A program made the position numbers and the translations under genes. The notes beneath the pieces were generated by a model. It saw nothing but the letters and a program-made list of their open reading frames with translations. It had not been told where the DNA came from and ran no database searches. Below are positions 49,015 to 61,102 of a stretch of DNA of 64,000 nucleotides, one piece after another (the stretch's first letter is position 1; the number at the start of each line of letters is the position of its first letter). Source of the DNA: Acanthacorydalis orientalis (taxonomy: Eukaryota; Arthropoda; Insecta; Megaloptera; Corydalidae); assembly GCA_034766995.1 (NCBI GenBank), contig CM068318.1:5627001-5691000 (forward strand). Reading direction: 5' to 3'.

Positions 49015-49510
49015 ATACAACTGTTACAAGATTCTAATGAAGCGCGTTGAATCCGTCGTGTTTTTCCAACATTTTCTGTTTTTTGAAACATTTTGTGCTA
49101 CCATAATTATTTTAAATTAGCCGGGATTTGTTCGCGGCGTGTGTTCGTTTCACTTTACAAATTAGTGTAATTTTTTCTATTGTTATCTGGCCTATTGACT
49201 CATTAGAGCTGATTAATGCGTGTAATTAATATATGAAGAGGTTCACGGGCGCGCGTATATTTGTCAGATTATTTTCGTTGTGTGCGTTTTCATTGTTGGC
49301 GTTAGGTGTAGGTTATTCGACGTAATGCAATTATACTGAACGCATTTATCATTGTTGTACATCTGTTTTAAATACATTTGCATATATGGAACGTTTTTTT
49401 TTTATTTCACCTACAAACACGTTTCCTTGTCTACGCCCAGTCGTTGTCGTTTAGAATTATAAGAACAAATTCAATTTGATGTTTTACTTCGCTGTTACGT
49501 TGAAATTCGC
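49015..49510. other. Mildly GC-elevated unique patch
   Basis: It includes GAAGCGCGTTGAATCCGTCG, TTCGCGGCGTGTG and TTCACGGGCGCGCG. No coding frame is present. It is a candidate regulatory element 0.5 kb left of the mariner fossil. Confidence 0.3.
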
Positions 49511-50012
49511 GAAACGAGCTACGTTATTTTTTTTAATTAACGCATTTATTTTTGTTAAATATAACCTGGTGTTATTACAGAACGGTGCCGAGATGTACGG
49601 GACAAATTAAAAAGTTTAAGTCGATTGTGACTTTAAGATAAGAATTTCTTGAAGAGTATTTGTTCAATTTACTTTTAACAAAACATCTGAGGAGATACGG
49701 AACTTTTTATTTGTAAGCGCTTTCAATTGAGTTGAAAATGTAGGAGATTATACACTTTTAATACAATGGAAACAGTTGATTTTGGAGTAAATTGATTGTA
49801 GGAAAATAAAATGAGATTACATGACGTTAAATGTTTTCAAAAATTACATTGCTGCTATTTAAAAAAAACGGCTTTACAAATACAAACGCCGATCAATTAT
49901 TTTAGACAATGCTTTAAAATAATTATATTTATCCGATTTTTCCATTGTTCTATTTTTTTCTTCATCTCACATAAAATCTTAATTCCAATTTCTTTGTTAT
50001 GAAAAGCGCATA
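49511..50012. other. AT-rich stretch flanking the mariner fossil
   Basis: The plus frame 49,811-50,002 shows no family resemblance and ends at the transposon edge. Nothing else was seen. Confidence 0.5.
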
Positions 50013-50043
50013 CAGAGTTTTCCAATAGGGACACAATTTCTTA
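50013..50043. repeat. Mariner left terminal inverted repeat
   Basis: The core TTTTCCAATAGGGACACAAT starts at 50,018, five bases inside the TA. Confidence 0.88.
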
Positions 50044-50118
50044 ATTTAAAATAAAACACAGAATTTGAGCTAAAATTTCATGATTCTTTATTGTAAATAA
50101 TAGTTGGGGGTATGCCGT

Positions 50119-51200
50119 TTATAAATGGAAAATTGCATTGTGTAAGTTATCACCGCGTACTTTCTTACATGCAAATATTCTTTTAATAAAATTTTCAATC
50201 ACATCCCTACACAACTGGAGTTCTCTCTCACTAATTATTCTTCTGATTCCATCTTTTAGATTCGAAATTGTTCTATGATTAATGGTGTACATCTGTCCAT
50301 TAACGTGACCCCAAAGAAAACAGTCCAACGATGTTAAATGGCAGGTGCTCGATGACCAATTAATGTTTCCTTTTCTAGAAATAACGCGACCAGGAAATTT
50401 CGTTCTATAAATCAACAGTTTAACCATCTGTATGGCTTGTTGCACTGTCCTACTGTAAACATATGTCCTCTAGATCAATATCATCCAATTCTGTTTATAA
50501 AAAAATGTTTTTGGTATCTTTCTCCATTCTTAGTAATCGCTCTACCAACCTGATTCTCAAAAAAGTAAGGATAAATGACTCCACTGGACAAGAGTGCGCA
50601 TCAAACAATCACTCTGTTTGTATGCAGGGGGTTCTCAACGATTCTCGGATTTTCTTCCTCTCAGATTCAGTAGTTTTGCTTGTTAACGTAGCCAGAGAGT
50701 TTGAAATGAATCTCATCGCTAAGACCACTTTTTCAAGAAAACCATGTTGTTCCAATACCCAATTAACAAATCTCCGACGCAGTGAATGGTATACTAGCTC
50801 CAGTTCTTGCATTAATTGAACCTGATATGCATTCAGTACTAAATTCTTATGCAAAATATGGCATGTGGTTGTTTTTGAAAGGCCCAATCGCTGTGAACGT
50901 CGAAAAATTGAAATTCCTGGCTCTTTCGATACACTTTCATAAACCAAGTCAATGTTTCCTCTAGAATAGCACTACGAACACCTGTTGGCGTGTCTTAATC
51001 TTTAATCAATCCAGTCTCTAACTAATCAAAGAATCGTTGATTCAGATGGATGAATATATGGAGAATAAATATCGGCTAATTTATGAAATGTATCTTTTAT
51101 AAAACGACCATTTTCATAATATAATTTTATTATTTCACTGGATTGTTTTGTTGTATACGAATCGATAACTAAAAATAGTAATGTCAAAAGTTAATAAATA
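50119..51200 (-). pseudogene. Decayed mariner-type transposase
   Basis: The coding remnant runs on the minus strand from about 51,200 to 50,119, in at least three frames. The N-terminal part (about 51,157-51,040) resembles the DUF4817-type helix-turn-helix of insect elements (TTKQSSEIIKLYYENGRF), then stops appear. A second helix-turn-helix segment lies at 50,947-50,800 (RRSQRLGLSKTTTCHILHK). The first catalytic Asp survives in LSDEIHF near 50,715, but the frame shifts there and continues as GYVNKQN. The second Asp (DSATSHTDG, near 50,455) directly follows an in-frame TAG. The third site, normally Asp in a PPRSxDLTPLD motif, is His here (STCHLTSLDCFLWG, near 50,330). The C-terminal 108 codons (50,445-50,119) are intact up to the natural end (…LHNAIFHL). 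No function is expected. Frames on the opposite strand (50,463-50,964) are shadows. Confidence 0.9.
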
Positions 51201-51248
51201 CCAAAAATATTATAGCTATCAGTTTGACATCTGTGAAATGTAACCTCT

Positions 51249-51279
51249 TAGAAAATTGTGTCCGTATTGGAAAATCCTT
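51249..51279. repeat. Mariner right terminal inverted repeat
   Basis: AGAAAATTGTGTCCGTATTG on the plus strand is the complement of the left end, with one G/C difference in the GGGAC/CGGAC word. Confidence 0.88.
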
Positions 51280-51281
51280 TA

Positions 51282-53295
51282 TTTAAAACTCACATATTCC
51301 TTTTAGTTAGATTTTCTGCACCGATATCGATTTAGAAGTTTTTATGTATTACATATTTCCTTTGTCTACCTTATTTTCTACCAACTTTTCCATGCATACT
51401 CGTATACATTTAATTATAACACTAGTAAACGAAATTAATAACTAACAATCATACAAAAGTTTGCTTGTATTTCGTCCATCGTATATTAAAACGAGTCGAC
51501 ATTACGTGTAATATATTCTCACATAGTAACTAGTAAACTTTTAATTGTAAATATTATTATATGACTTTTATTTTTAATAAAAAGCGTTTTCGTTTCAGAA
51601 TACTCTGTGTGATTTATATTCACTTTATGTATATATATATATATATTCATGAGAGTGTATTTGAATGTATTATACATACAAATGTGTATAATTGCAGTGC
51701 ACGTTTGAAAAATTATATTTACAAATGTTACAATCAGAGCTTTAAAAGTAATTTATGATCTTTCTTGAAATGAAACTAGTTAGATTTACGACACCTAAAT
51801 TACGAGATTTTCTTACTACACAGACTAATCACTAGGAGGTTATTTTTTTTACTAGTGAAGGACTGTTTCACATATACAATGTTGGAAAATAAACTAGCAG
51901 CTGATTTAAAAATGTAAATTGCAATTGTAATTTGTCCATGTACATTGTATTAGATCAATTATTTTGAAACTAACAGACAGAGTATAATTGATTATGAATC
52001 TTCTATAATTCTACACTTTGAAAATGTAGAGTCTGCGTTATGAATAATCATCAGTTTGTTAGTGTCACTTCAAACTTTAAAATTTATTATTCGCTATTAA
52101 CGAATCACTCGACCGAGTGTTAAATATATTTCAAAGTTCTGATTAAAACAAGTTGATTAAACAACAGTTTTATAAAATTGCATTGTATTACCGAACGCTT
52201 TTAAATTAAAAGTTGTAAATTTATAGATTCGTTCGACACAGTGTAAATAATTAATTTGCGAAAATGGACATTTGTTCGTTATTAAATTTTATATGATAAA
52301 ATTTACGATTCGATCAATACATATTCATAGTTTATGTTCAGTTTTTAATCTATTGTTCATCAATGTCGCTTAACAATTGATCAGAAGTGAAATATAAACA
52401 GATTATTAAATTTACTATATCCATTCATATTATAGTATATGATTAAGGCAGTGATGATTGAGTTATAAAATAATATTATATGATTGAGATATTCTTTCTC
52501 GTTTTTGATGAAATGATTCTCTTCAAAAAAATCTAATTGGATTTTTCTTATACTTTTTTGTTAAGAAATATAAACTAAATATAATAAGATTAAAGAACGT
52601 ATATTAACACAAGAAGAACGGAAATGTGAAAGACCGTTAATATATACACAAGATTGAGGAAACAATTTCACTAGGGAAATAACTGATAGACTGAAACAGC
52701 GGAAGTGTTTTTGTGAAAAGAGAGAAATGTCTGTGTTAGATCAGAATTGCGCCAACTGGATCTACTGTTTTATATTCGATGAAATTAAAACAAGTATGTT
52801 TTAAATAAGATATCTGTATAAAGGAATATAGATTTTCAGTGTTTTCATTTTTAAAACATTGTAATATGAAGAGCAGTGAAATTAATAAATATTTATAATA
52901 AAATATTCCCTGTCTTCGCCTGTGGAACTTTAAAATCGGTTAGATTTTTTAAAATAATTCTTATTAAGTTGCATATTAATTATTCTCATCGATATTATTC
53001 AGATGTTATAAATATTCGTTGCGAAATTATCAAAGTATGTAATTTCAGTAAAAATTAATATATATTAGTCTATATTCGCATGTTATAAATTTCTAAAAGA
53101 TGTTACTGAGAAGATTTTGAAGCTGCTAAATATTAATCTGTTGAAAAATAATTATGGATCTTTTAACAGGAATCTCTATTTGGTCATAAATCAAAATCTA
53201 TATATTAATTAAAAAATATATCAAATTTTATAAGGACAGAAGTTTGAACTTCCTCTGTCTCAGATTCAACCCACTGGACTATAAATTATAAACTA
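51282..53295. other. AT-rich intronic stretch
   Basis: No gene was recognised. Frames at 51,561-51,758 and 52,876-53,058 show no family resemblance. Confidence 0.55.
51629..51646. repeat. (TA)n microsatellite, 18 bp
   Basis: This is a short perfect TA run. Confidence 0.85.
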
Positions 53296-53436
53296 TTAGG
53301 TTTACAAAATAAATTGCTCTCTTTTTTATAGAAATTAAATGTTTATAGAAAAATTGACTACATTTCAATCATCAAAATATCACACATTATTTTATATAAC
53401 TTTGCTCCGTCTGTCGGTTAACTAACGCAATCATAA
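53296..53436 (+). mobile_element. Mariner-like MITE, copy C (left end only)
   Basis: It begins TTAGGTTTACAAAATAAATT directly after TA (53,294-53,295). It then follows the family through ACATTTCAATCATCAAAATA and ATATAACTTTGCTCCGTCTG to about GGTTAACTAACG, where similarity stops. The right end is missing. It is only about 570 bp from copy B, in the same orientation. Confidence 0.75.
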
Positions 53437-54007
53437 CACATTTGTGTGTTCTATTTAACTTCTAATCGATATAAAATTTAAAACTATGACGTGATATTGT
53501 TGAAAATACTGTATAAATACGAAAACTGGTTTTGTTCATACCACTTGAAGTAATTACATAACCACTCGTCTTGTCCTACATCTATGCATTCGACTATAGA
53601 CGGGTAATTGATGTACATGTTTGAAATTTATCGACACATTGAAGTTCAACGCAGTAGTGTTTAGAGTGTTGTGAACAAAAATAGACAATTTATTTAGGAA
53701 AAAAGTGAACTGATTTCAATAAATATTTTAGTAATTAATGTATGTTATATATTTTTGTGTTTATATTGGACTTTGAGATTATATTATTGATCCTATCATA
53801 AGTTGTTGTGTTACAAAGACTTAAAAAAAATAATTCTACATTTATGCAGTGTTTTCAATGGGCGAGTTAATCAACTGTAATAAAACAAAGGTGATGGGTT
53901 TTATAATAATATGATTCTTATTTTTATAACTACACATGCATGATGAAATTTTGAAAGTTTTTCTTTCAGTGAATGTCCATTAAACGCACACTATTTATTC
54001 TTATATA

Positions 54008-54481
54008 TTAGGTGTACAAATTAATTCGGTGCCTTTTTATAAAAGGCTTATAAAAAATGGAATACTTTTCAATTCTCAAAATATCCCCCATTATTTTGTA
54101 TAGATTTGCTTCATCTGTCAGATAATTGACAAATTGAGCCGATGAAGATATTTTCGGACCTCTTTCACCGTTTTAACATTTTTGGCATGTTTTATGCATC
54201 ACAACACCTTCCACAAAAGCTGAATAAATCATTCCAGTGGATTAAGCAGCACTTTTTTCAACTATGATGCGAAAAGTATGCAATGCTTAATACACTGCTT
54301 TACAGATGCTATCATGTTCACTACTGTTTCATGAGATTATACAATTTGCTTAACCAAATATATAATATTTTTAAATTTTCAGTTTGCACTTCAAAATTCT
54401 AAAACGACGAAAAAATGTTTAATTTAAAACAGAGTTATGATTGATTCAATTTAAAGACGAAAAATTAATTTTTACACCTAA
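54008..54481 (+). mobile_element. Mariner-like MITE, copy B (474 bp)
   Basis: The left end is TTAGGTGTACAAATTAATTC. The reverse complement of the right end is TTAGGTGTAAAAATTAATTT, so this copy has the best-preserved inverted repeats of the family. TA precedes it (54,006-54,007), but TC follows, so one half of the target duplication has mutated. Interior blocks match copy A. It has no coding capacity. Confidence 0.85.
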
Positions 54482-55320
54482 TCTTTTTGAAGGAATGTTT
54501 GGCAATAAATGGTATCCAAATATTGTAACTTTAAATCAATTCCCAGTTTAAGTAATAGACAATTTTTCAATATACAAGATACAATTTTTATTAAATTGAT
54601 TATTTAATCGTTTAGTAGTATATGTAAAAGCACAGACGATTATTTTAAGTGGATATTTTTTTATTATCAGATAACACTTAATAAAAAATGTACTATCCTT
54701 GATATACTGGACTGCATTAACAATAATAATTCTGATGAGATTTAAATACATTTTTCAATATATTTGGCTAGTTAAATTTGATTTTAAAAAATGCAAGAGA
54801 AATAAAGTATAACTGAGAATAATTTAATTATATTATTAATAAAAAGATAAATATGTCTGTGTATAGTTAAGTTATGTATTTGTTTTTTTTAGAGATTTTT
54901 ATCATTTATTAAAATGTTAGTAAACTTCCATCAAATTGTACAGTAAATAAATTCAGAAAAAAATAACCTACATAAAAAGCATGTAGGAAAAACATTATAT
55001 ATTGAAATTTTCAATTATTTTTTAAATATATTTATCTTCGAAATATTTTATGTTACATATCAGGAAAAGAATTGCTATTTTTTACGAAAATCCATTGTAA
55101 GTTTAAAGAGAGAAATAATATAACAAAAAGTAAAGGTTATAGGAATGATATTTGCTATCATAATGTTTGAGTTCATCTTGTATGAAATAGATTTTATCTG
55201 TGTTATCTAATTAATTCTCTATTTTTAGTTCTGAAATTAATGTAAATGAAAAAACAGTTTACATAAATAATTAGATAATGTTTAAGATCATCACAGAAAT
55301 TTTTTCAAGCATTGTTTATT
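54482..55320. other. AT-rich intronic stretch
   Basis: No gene was recognised. The minus frame 54,548-54,751 is Ile/Lys/Tyr rich and probably chance. Confidence 0.55.
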
Positions 55321-55324
55321 CCAT

Positions 55325-55960
55325 AATTTCAGTATTTGTATGTGAGTGCACTTGTATGTGCGAGTGATGAGAGGTGTTGTGTGCGCACGTTTGTATTATA
55401 TTTTTACGATCCCATAACTTATTCTATTAATAAAGTACAGTTGACAAATAACGTAAAACGTAATACAGGCTCGTCGGCGTGCAGACACGAGCGAATATTA
55501 AATTTTCATATTTTCTTATCAGAATGCATAATTAAGCACGAGATCGGTGATACATATTCATTAATTATCTCGCAAATATAATTTACGGAACAGAATGCAC
55601 AACTGTTTCGTCTAGATTAAAACCTGATGATGACTTAATCTCGGCGAGATGATAACAGTCATCGCAGCGCCTCTGGATGAGAAGACTCTTTGTATGTGCG
55701 TCGCCGTCGAGAACGTTTCAAAACCATCCCGTTTTATAAACGTCCCATAAAATCCTTCTCTTGTCATCTGTGTGTACGATTACGTACACTGAACCCACGA
55801 CCAGTAGGTAATTAACGGACTGAACACGCAACATATTAATTTCGTAGACGGTCATGTATAATTTCGCCACTGTCAACAGAATTTTAAAAATTAATTAGTA
55901 TTTTTGAAGTAATTTGCTCGGATTCACGGAGAACGGTCAGAAGATACGGGATTCTTCGAC
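55325..55960. other. GC-elevated unique patch, candidate regulatory element
   Basis: About 600 bp of balanced unique sequence contains GTGCGCACGTTTG, GCTCGTCGGCGTGCAGACACG and TCGCAGCGCCTCTGG. An 81-codon plus frame (55,336-55,581) spans its left half without any recognised domain. Confidence 0.35.
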
Positions 55961-56314
55961 AGGTTAGATGGTTAATCGGTTACTCGTATTAGTTGATCGT
56001 TTGTTTCAATACCGTACAATTTAAATTCTGTTTCGATTAATGAAATTTTATTAGAAAGGATATCGATGGACTTTACCTTTGATTAATATTAATATCAGTT
56101 ATTCAAGAGTGATTCTTAAGCTTTAATCAAACTATCTGTAACACACCTGTCAGAAATCAATATGTGTGTACATAAGTGTAATAATAATGCGATATTATAG
56201 ACATGAATCAATTTATTTAGCTAGAAATTCTTGAAAAAAAAACTATTAAAAATGATTTTATCATTTCTTTGTTATTTTTTCGTATATATGAACTTTTTAT
56301 TCATACTGCATATA

Positions 56315-56319
<5 letters not shown>

Positions 56320-56361
<42 letters not shown>
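56320..56361. repeat. (TA)n microsatellite, 42 bp
   Basis: This is a perfect TA run after TATATGTACA. Confidence 0.95.
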
Positions 56362-56365
<4 letters not shown>

Positions 56366-56389
56366 ATATTACTTCTTTAATTCATCCAA

Positions 56390-56740
56390 AGAACAAACTT
56401 CCCGTTAAATACGTTTCCGTATGGGAAGAATAAAAGTCAACACAATCACACAAAACGCAAGTATGTTTGTGAAAGACGGGGCATGTTTCCACGCACTTAA
56501 TACCGTTTTCAAACGATGTGACGTATTCGAACGGAACGTGAATTTTCGAAAATAAATACGATGATTGACAGTGAGCCAAAGTTTACTTTTTTATGATCTA
56601 TACTGGAAATTCCCGACGGACACACACGGTTCCTTAGACACAATCTCGTGCATGTGTATTTTCTGTGCATCGCGCACGACGAATATCGAACGAGAAGTTA
56701 AATATCGGACTGAAAAAAAAACTTCCACCGGAGCACATAT
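56390..56740. other. Mildly GC-elevated unique patch
   Basis: Balanced sequence with ACGGGGCATGTTTCC and GCATCGCGCACGACG. Opposed frames at 56,382-56,579 (-) and 56,565-56,777 (+) show no recognised domain. Confidence 0.3.
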
Positions 56741-58104
56741 TCTATTTTGTTTTCGTAATCTTTTGTTTGAATTCTAACTTCAGATCATAATATAAAAGAG
56801 AAATCTTGTAAGCTTTAGCAGATGTTTTGGTTTTAGTTAAAACACACTTTCTGTTTCCCTCACCGAGTTCATCGAAATTTTCTGCGCCAACGCATTTTTG
56901 TCCAATGGTTCAAAAGAACACGACGAACGATTGCAGTTGGCTTGTTTATGAAGGAACGGACTTTTGTTTTAGATATTAATTTTATTCTTGAACTTTCCTT
57001 TACGAATATTTTGTCGTGGTCTTGTTTGACTTTCTTGTATTTTCTATTTGTTTGTTTACAGAAAAATGTCAATAAACCTTATATTTTTAGTCCTATATTA
57101 CAAGAAAATAAAGATATCGAAACAAAAATGCGCATGGACGGTTTTTGAATTGTTTTCAATAATATATATGTATAAAGTTGACTTCAAATTGTTGTTTTAT
57201 ATTAATTTAAATTGTAATTATCTTTTATATGCTAAATATTCATATTTATTAGTTCTCTAAATGCGGCTGTCTTTTGATTCGGTTTATATTAATTTTCTTA
57301 TTCGACACAACTACATTTTTCAATGTGAATTTAAATGTTTTACCTGAAGATGGAATTAGAGCCAAACTGATTGAATTGAATAACAAAAAATATAACAGGT
57401 TAAAAGAAATCAATATTAGGATTATAATTCAATACTTCTATTTCTAAATTAAAATTATTACACCGTATTTTATTTCTTATAGAATATAATTAACGACATA
57501 TTTATTTATTTATTTTGAATTTATAAATCACTTTGACGATTTAACTGTATTCGAAATTTTACTACCCATTAAATAAATTTTTGTTTAAAATTTGTCTTCT
57601 ATTTATTATGTCTATTTAAATGGCCTAACGGTGAAAATTTTATTTGAACCTACAAAAAAATTTTATAATAAGGTATCTTCATTTAAATAACTGTATTGTT
57701 TGAAATGTTTCAAATTAAATTAAATTTGACTCGAAGAGAAAATTAATTGTGGTACTATTTGAATCGACATGTATATAAATATTAAACATTTAAATGAATT
57801 GTTAACGTACAGAGTTAATACGAATTTTCGGCACTATATCTAAATTTGTTTTCAAAAATTAATTTTTTTACTCTAACAATTATATTTTTTCATATTTCAA
57901 TTGTTAAGTAACTGATTATTGATAATTTTTAGATAAAAAAAATATTTTTCTCAATCTTTTCTCAGTATGATAGAATTTACATCAAAATTTAGATAATTGT
58001 TTGCTATTATTTTTCATTTTTATGACAATGCTGTTATATTTCAAATGGTAAGATATAAAAAATAAATTTTTCTGCACCTAAAAATGATCAGTAGTGAAAT
58101 TTGT

Positions 58105-58138
58105 AATTAACACTTAACGTTCACAGTAAGTGTTAATT
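58105..58138. repeat. Perfect 12-bp hairpin, 10-nt loop
   Basis: AATTAACACTTA at 58,105-58,116 pairs with TAAGTGTTAATT at 58,127-58,138. Confidence 0.7.
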
Positions 58139-58910
58139 TTTATATCGATATTTGTAAAATATTTGAAGTATCTTTTGAATTATTTTATTAATTTTGCTGT
58201 AGTCGATTCATAAACATACAAGTATGAAGAAACACTTACCCTAAAAACCACTTAAAATTATAGAGATACGTAAAATGATCTGCAAATCGAATTTCAACGT
58301 TTATTTTTTTATTAATCTGAGGATAGAGAAGAATTTAGATCCGTATTTAAATCCCTGTCGTTCTGAAGTGATTCTGTTTCAATATTGTTCAGAATATACG
58401 ATTTTAGAATCTGATGCGATAATGTATGGCGCTATTGTATTCAGATCTTGATCCATTGTTCTACTATTATGTAGTTATTTTAAGAACAGAGAGTATTTGA
58501 TTTTCACTCACGTACTTTGAAATATAAGTACGCATCTATAGAATGTCCATACAATCTGGTCACCCTGAAAGGTCAAAGTATGAAATAATGTGAAACGCCC
58601 ACGCGTTATTATTAGAAAGGGAGAGAGACCATATATTGAATTACACTTTATTTCGTTTTTAAATGACATTTTTAATTGGAATTTGTACTGATTTTTCTGA
58701 TGAGATGAATTATTCGTTAAAATATTTAATAAATATATAAAGATAAATACAAATATACTTGCCATTATATCACTAATTAAAAATAAATAAAGTCGTGTTT
58801 AAGGCAATGAAATTGTTTGATATTTCGAGAAATATACTTTTAATTTTTATTTTTTTTTATGTGAAAATAAAAGTTTATTAAAGTATTTTAATTAAATTTG
58901 TCAAGCAAAC

Positions 58911-58950
58911 AACACACACACACACACACACACACGTATATATATATATA
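58911..58950. repeat. Compound (CA)n(TA)n microsatellite
   Basis: CA units (58,911-58,935) pass through CGTA into TA units. Confidence 0.95.
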
Positions 58951-59149
58951 ATTAAATTTTTAATCACATAAAATATACTTTAGTCTAGAATCGATTTTCC
59001 TTATCTAGCTGTGTATACAGAAAAAAAAGTGAAACATAAAACAAATTATGTCATAAAACTCGTCACGATAATAAAACAGTTTATAATTAAGCACTATTTC
59101 ATTTACTTGATTAATAATTAACTGAAAAATAATTTATTCCGAGTTTAGA

Positions 59150-59560
59150 TGTGGAGTTACGTGGAATATACATTAAAATGCATATTCCCATGCTAAGAGG
59201 CGCGTGCTCTCGGCTTATAATTACATGGAGCGGGCGTCAGTGTAACTGGCGACCCACTCCTTTTTATTTCGTCGTGCTCAGTAGAAATTTGATTGTGTTT
59301 AAAACAATGCCCGCCGTGAATTTATCATGAGACTGTAAAGAGCTGCAAAATACTTACTCGTTCGTACTGCTAAGGTAATTGCTACTAAAAACTATAAACT
59401 ACACACAAGTATTCACTATTGCAGGACGTGACGTCATGTACCAGCAGTTAGTACGCACAGAGTAATGTGAAAAGCCTCTGGGTGGTTTAACAGTGAAGTA
59501 CTCAATTACCACTCAGTAAAATTGTGCTTAGCATCGGAATACGTTTGAGCTGGTTGCTTG
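59150..59560. other. GC-elevated unique patch, candidate regulatory element
   Basis: It contains GAGGCGCGTGCTCTCGG, GGAGCGGGCGTCAGTG and GGACGTGACGTCATG. The last (about 59,424-59,437) includes a perfect TGACGTCA CREB/ATF-type site. No coding frame is present. Confidence 0.4.
59430..59437. promoter_or_regulatory. CRE-type palindrome TGACGTCA
   Basis: This is a perfect eight-base CREB/ATF consensus site in GGACGTGACGTCATGTACC. Single occurrences of an 8-mer arise by chance, but it lies in one of the GC-elevated patches. Confidence 0.45.
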
Positions 59561-59576
59561 CTTGCTTTGTGGGACA

Positions 59577-59578
<2 letters not shown>

Positions 59579-59612
<34 letters not shown>
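59579..59612. repeat. (TA)n microsatellite, 34 bp
   Basis: This TA run is followed by CATACACATAC. Confidence 0.95.
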
Positions 59613-59616
<4 letters not shown>

Positions 59617-59721
59617 CACATACTCCTATTTTGTCTCTTCCCTTAATTTACACGTTGCAAATGAGTACATTTTTTGAGACGAGTCTCATAATATTAACTT
59701 TATAATCATACACAGAAAATG

Positions 59722-59741
59722 TATATATATATATATATATA
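59722..59741. repeat. (TA)n microsatellite, 20 bp
   Basis: This is a perfect TA run. Confidence 0.9.
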
Positions 59742-59744
59742 ATA

Positions 59745-61100
59745 TTAAACACTGAGTTTTAATGGGAAATACTTTTTTTGCAAAGGAATAATATTTAATT
59801 CAGCTTCAAAACGTGTAAAATGGATGAAAAAGTAACTAGCTCCAAATTACCTCAATATTTATATGTAGATATTTATAATATTCTATTAAAATATTAATAT
59901 AATTCTATTTAAAAATATTTCTGTTCATTTCGTTGTCTTCCTTATGTATTTTTTCGTACGTTTGCTTCTTGTCTTTAAAGATGATGAAACTAAGTTATTC
60001 TAATTGTTTGTTTCAAGTAAATGAATTCGTTAATTTATTTTAGTAAGTAAACTGAATAGTATTTTAATTACTGAAAATCAAGATGCTAAACAAGGAGTAT
60101 GTTCAAGTTACTATATATATAACCGTTAAGATAAATCACTTATCACTATTGTGTAACGGAGTGATCCTTTCTCTCAATGTGAATACCGACTATTAAAATT
60201 CGAGTCCCTCAAATAACCTTTTTGTATTTTAACTCGACCTTTTTAGATATGGAACAATTTTCATAACTTTTGGTAAGACTTACAGGAATTTCAGAGTAAC
60301 CATAAATGTATTTCTTTACTGATCTCTGTATAACGGCCTAAAACCTTCAAACAGTCTAGTTTACTTGTGTTCACAGTACTAGGCAAAAAGGTCGTTCTTC
60401 TTGAGCGCACATATGAATGCATTTTTTTTATTCTCGGCCGTGACAATCGTCACGCTGGTCATCTAACAAATTTGTCGATTATAAATAGCCGGAGTTTGTC
60501 GTGTAACTTTACACAACTTTACACTAAAAAGTAAGCATCTGAAATAAAACTTTTCCATCACGTTTTGAAAAACGTGCATTCATCTTATATCAGTTGAGGT
60601 GTAATTTCAGACCAAACTCAACACTGACATTACTGAAACTAAAATATATCATACGTTTAATTCTCAGCAATAACTTCGACTTATTCAGTGGCGGCAATCA
60701 TTTATATTGATTCTATAATTGAAATTTAAATGATTAAACATCAGCTGGGAATTAACTTAATTTTATTATATAGTATTCGGTATAAGTTATGTGTTATAAT
60801 TATATCTTAATAGAAAAGTTAATATAAAATATTTTAAAGTTAATCTTGACATGAAGACGATATTAAGTTAGACATAAATGTACATAGTGGAGATTATTTA
60901 ATTAACTTATCGGTATTAAATATTAAACATATTTTATTCTAGTTTTTATGTGTTTCATGGCGTTCAAATTATTAAAAAATATCTCTTTTAATCAATATGT
61001 TTACATATTCAATACAAAAGCATTTAAATTGCATCGAATGGAACTGTCCAAATGTTGAAAGTAACAATTATTGATTTTTTAGAAATGAACAACGTAGTGT
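59745..61100. other. AT-rich intronic stretch with a small GC-elevated spot
   Basis: Around 60,380-60,480 there is a short balanced segment with TCGGCCGTGACAATCGTCACG, where CGTGACAATCGTCACG is an inverted repeat (CGTGAC/GTCACG, 4-nt loop). Nothing else was recognised. Confidence 0.45.
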
Positions 61101-61102
61101 AT

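Larger units (their letters stand above)
50013..51279 (-). mobile_element. Tc1/mariner element, full-length but inactive (1,267 bp)
   Basis: The left end reads CAGAGTTTTCCAATAGGGAC, and the reverse complement of the right end reads AAGGATTTTCCAATACGGAC. Both continue into ACAATTT and TTCT/TTAA-like sequence, giving inverted repeats of about 27 bp with a few differences. TA dinucleotides at 50,011-50,012 and 51,280-51,281 are the target-site duplication. Size and a single minus-strand transposase frame fit the mariner group. It lies in the presumed intron, antisense to the host exon. Confidence 0.92.
56741..59140. other. AT-rich intronic stretch
   Basis: Frames at 56,869-57,072 (-) and 56,942-57,260 (+) overlap each other and show no family resemblance. 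CAGGGTGACCAGATTGT, on the minus strand near 58,550-58,567, resembles a hAT-type transposon end, but no partner end was found. Confidence 0.45.

Noticed and set aside
50463..50964. Plus-strand frames in the mariner region
   Set aside because: They are shadows of the minus-strand transposase remnant.
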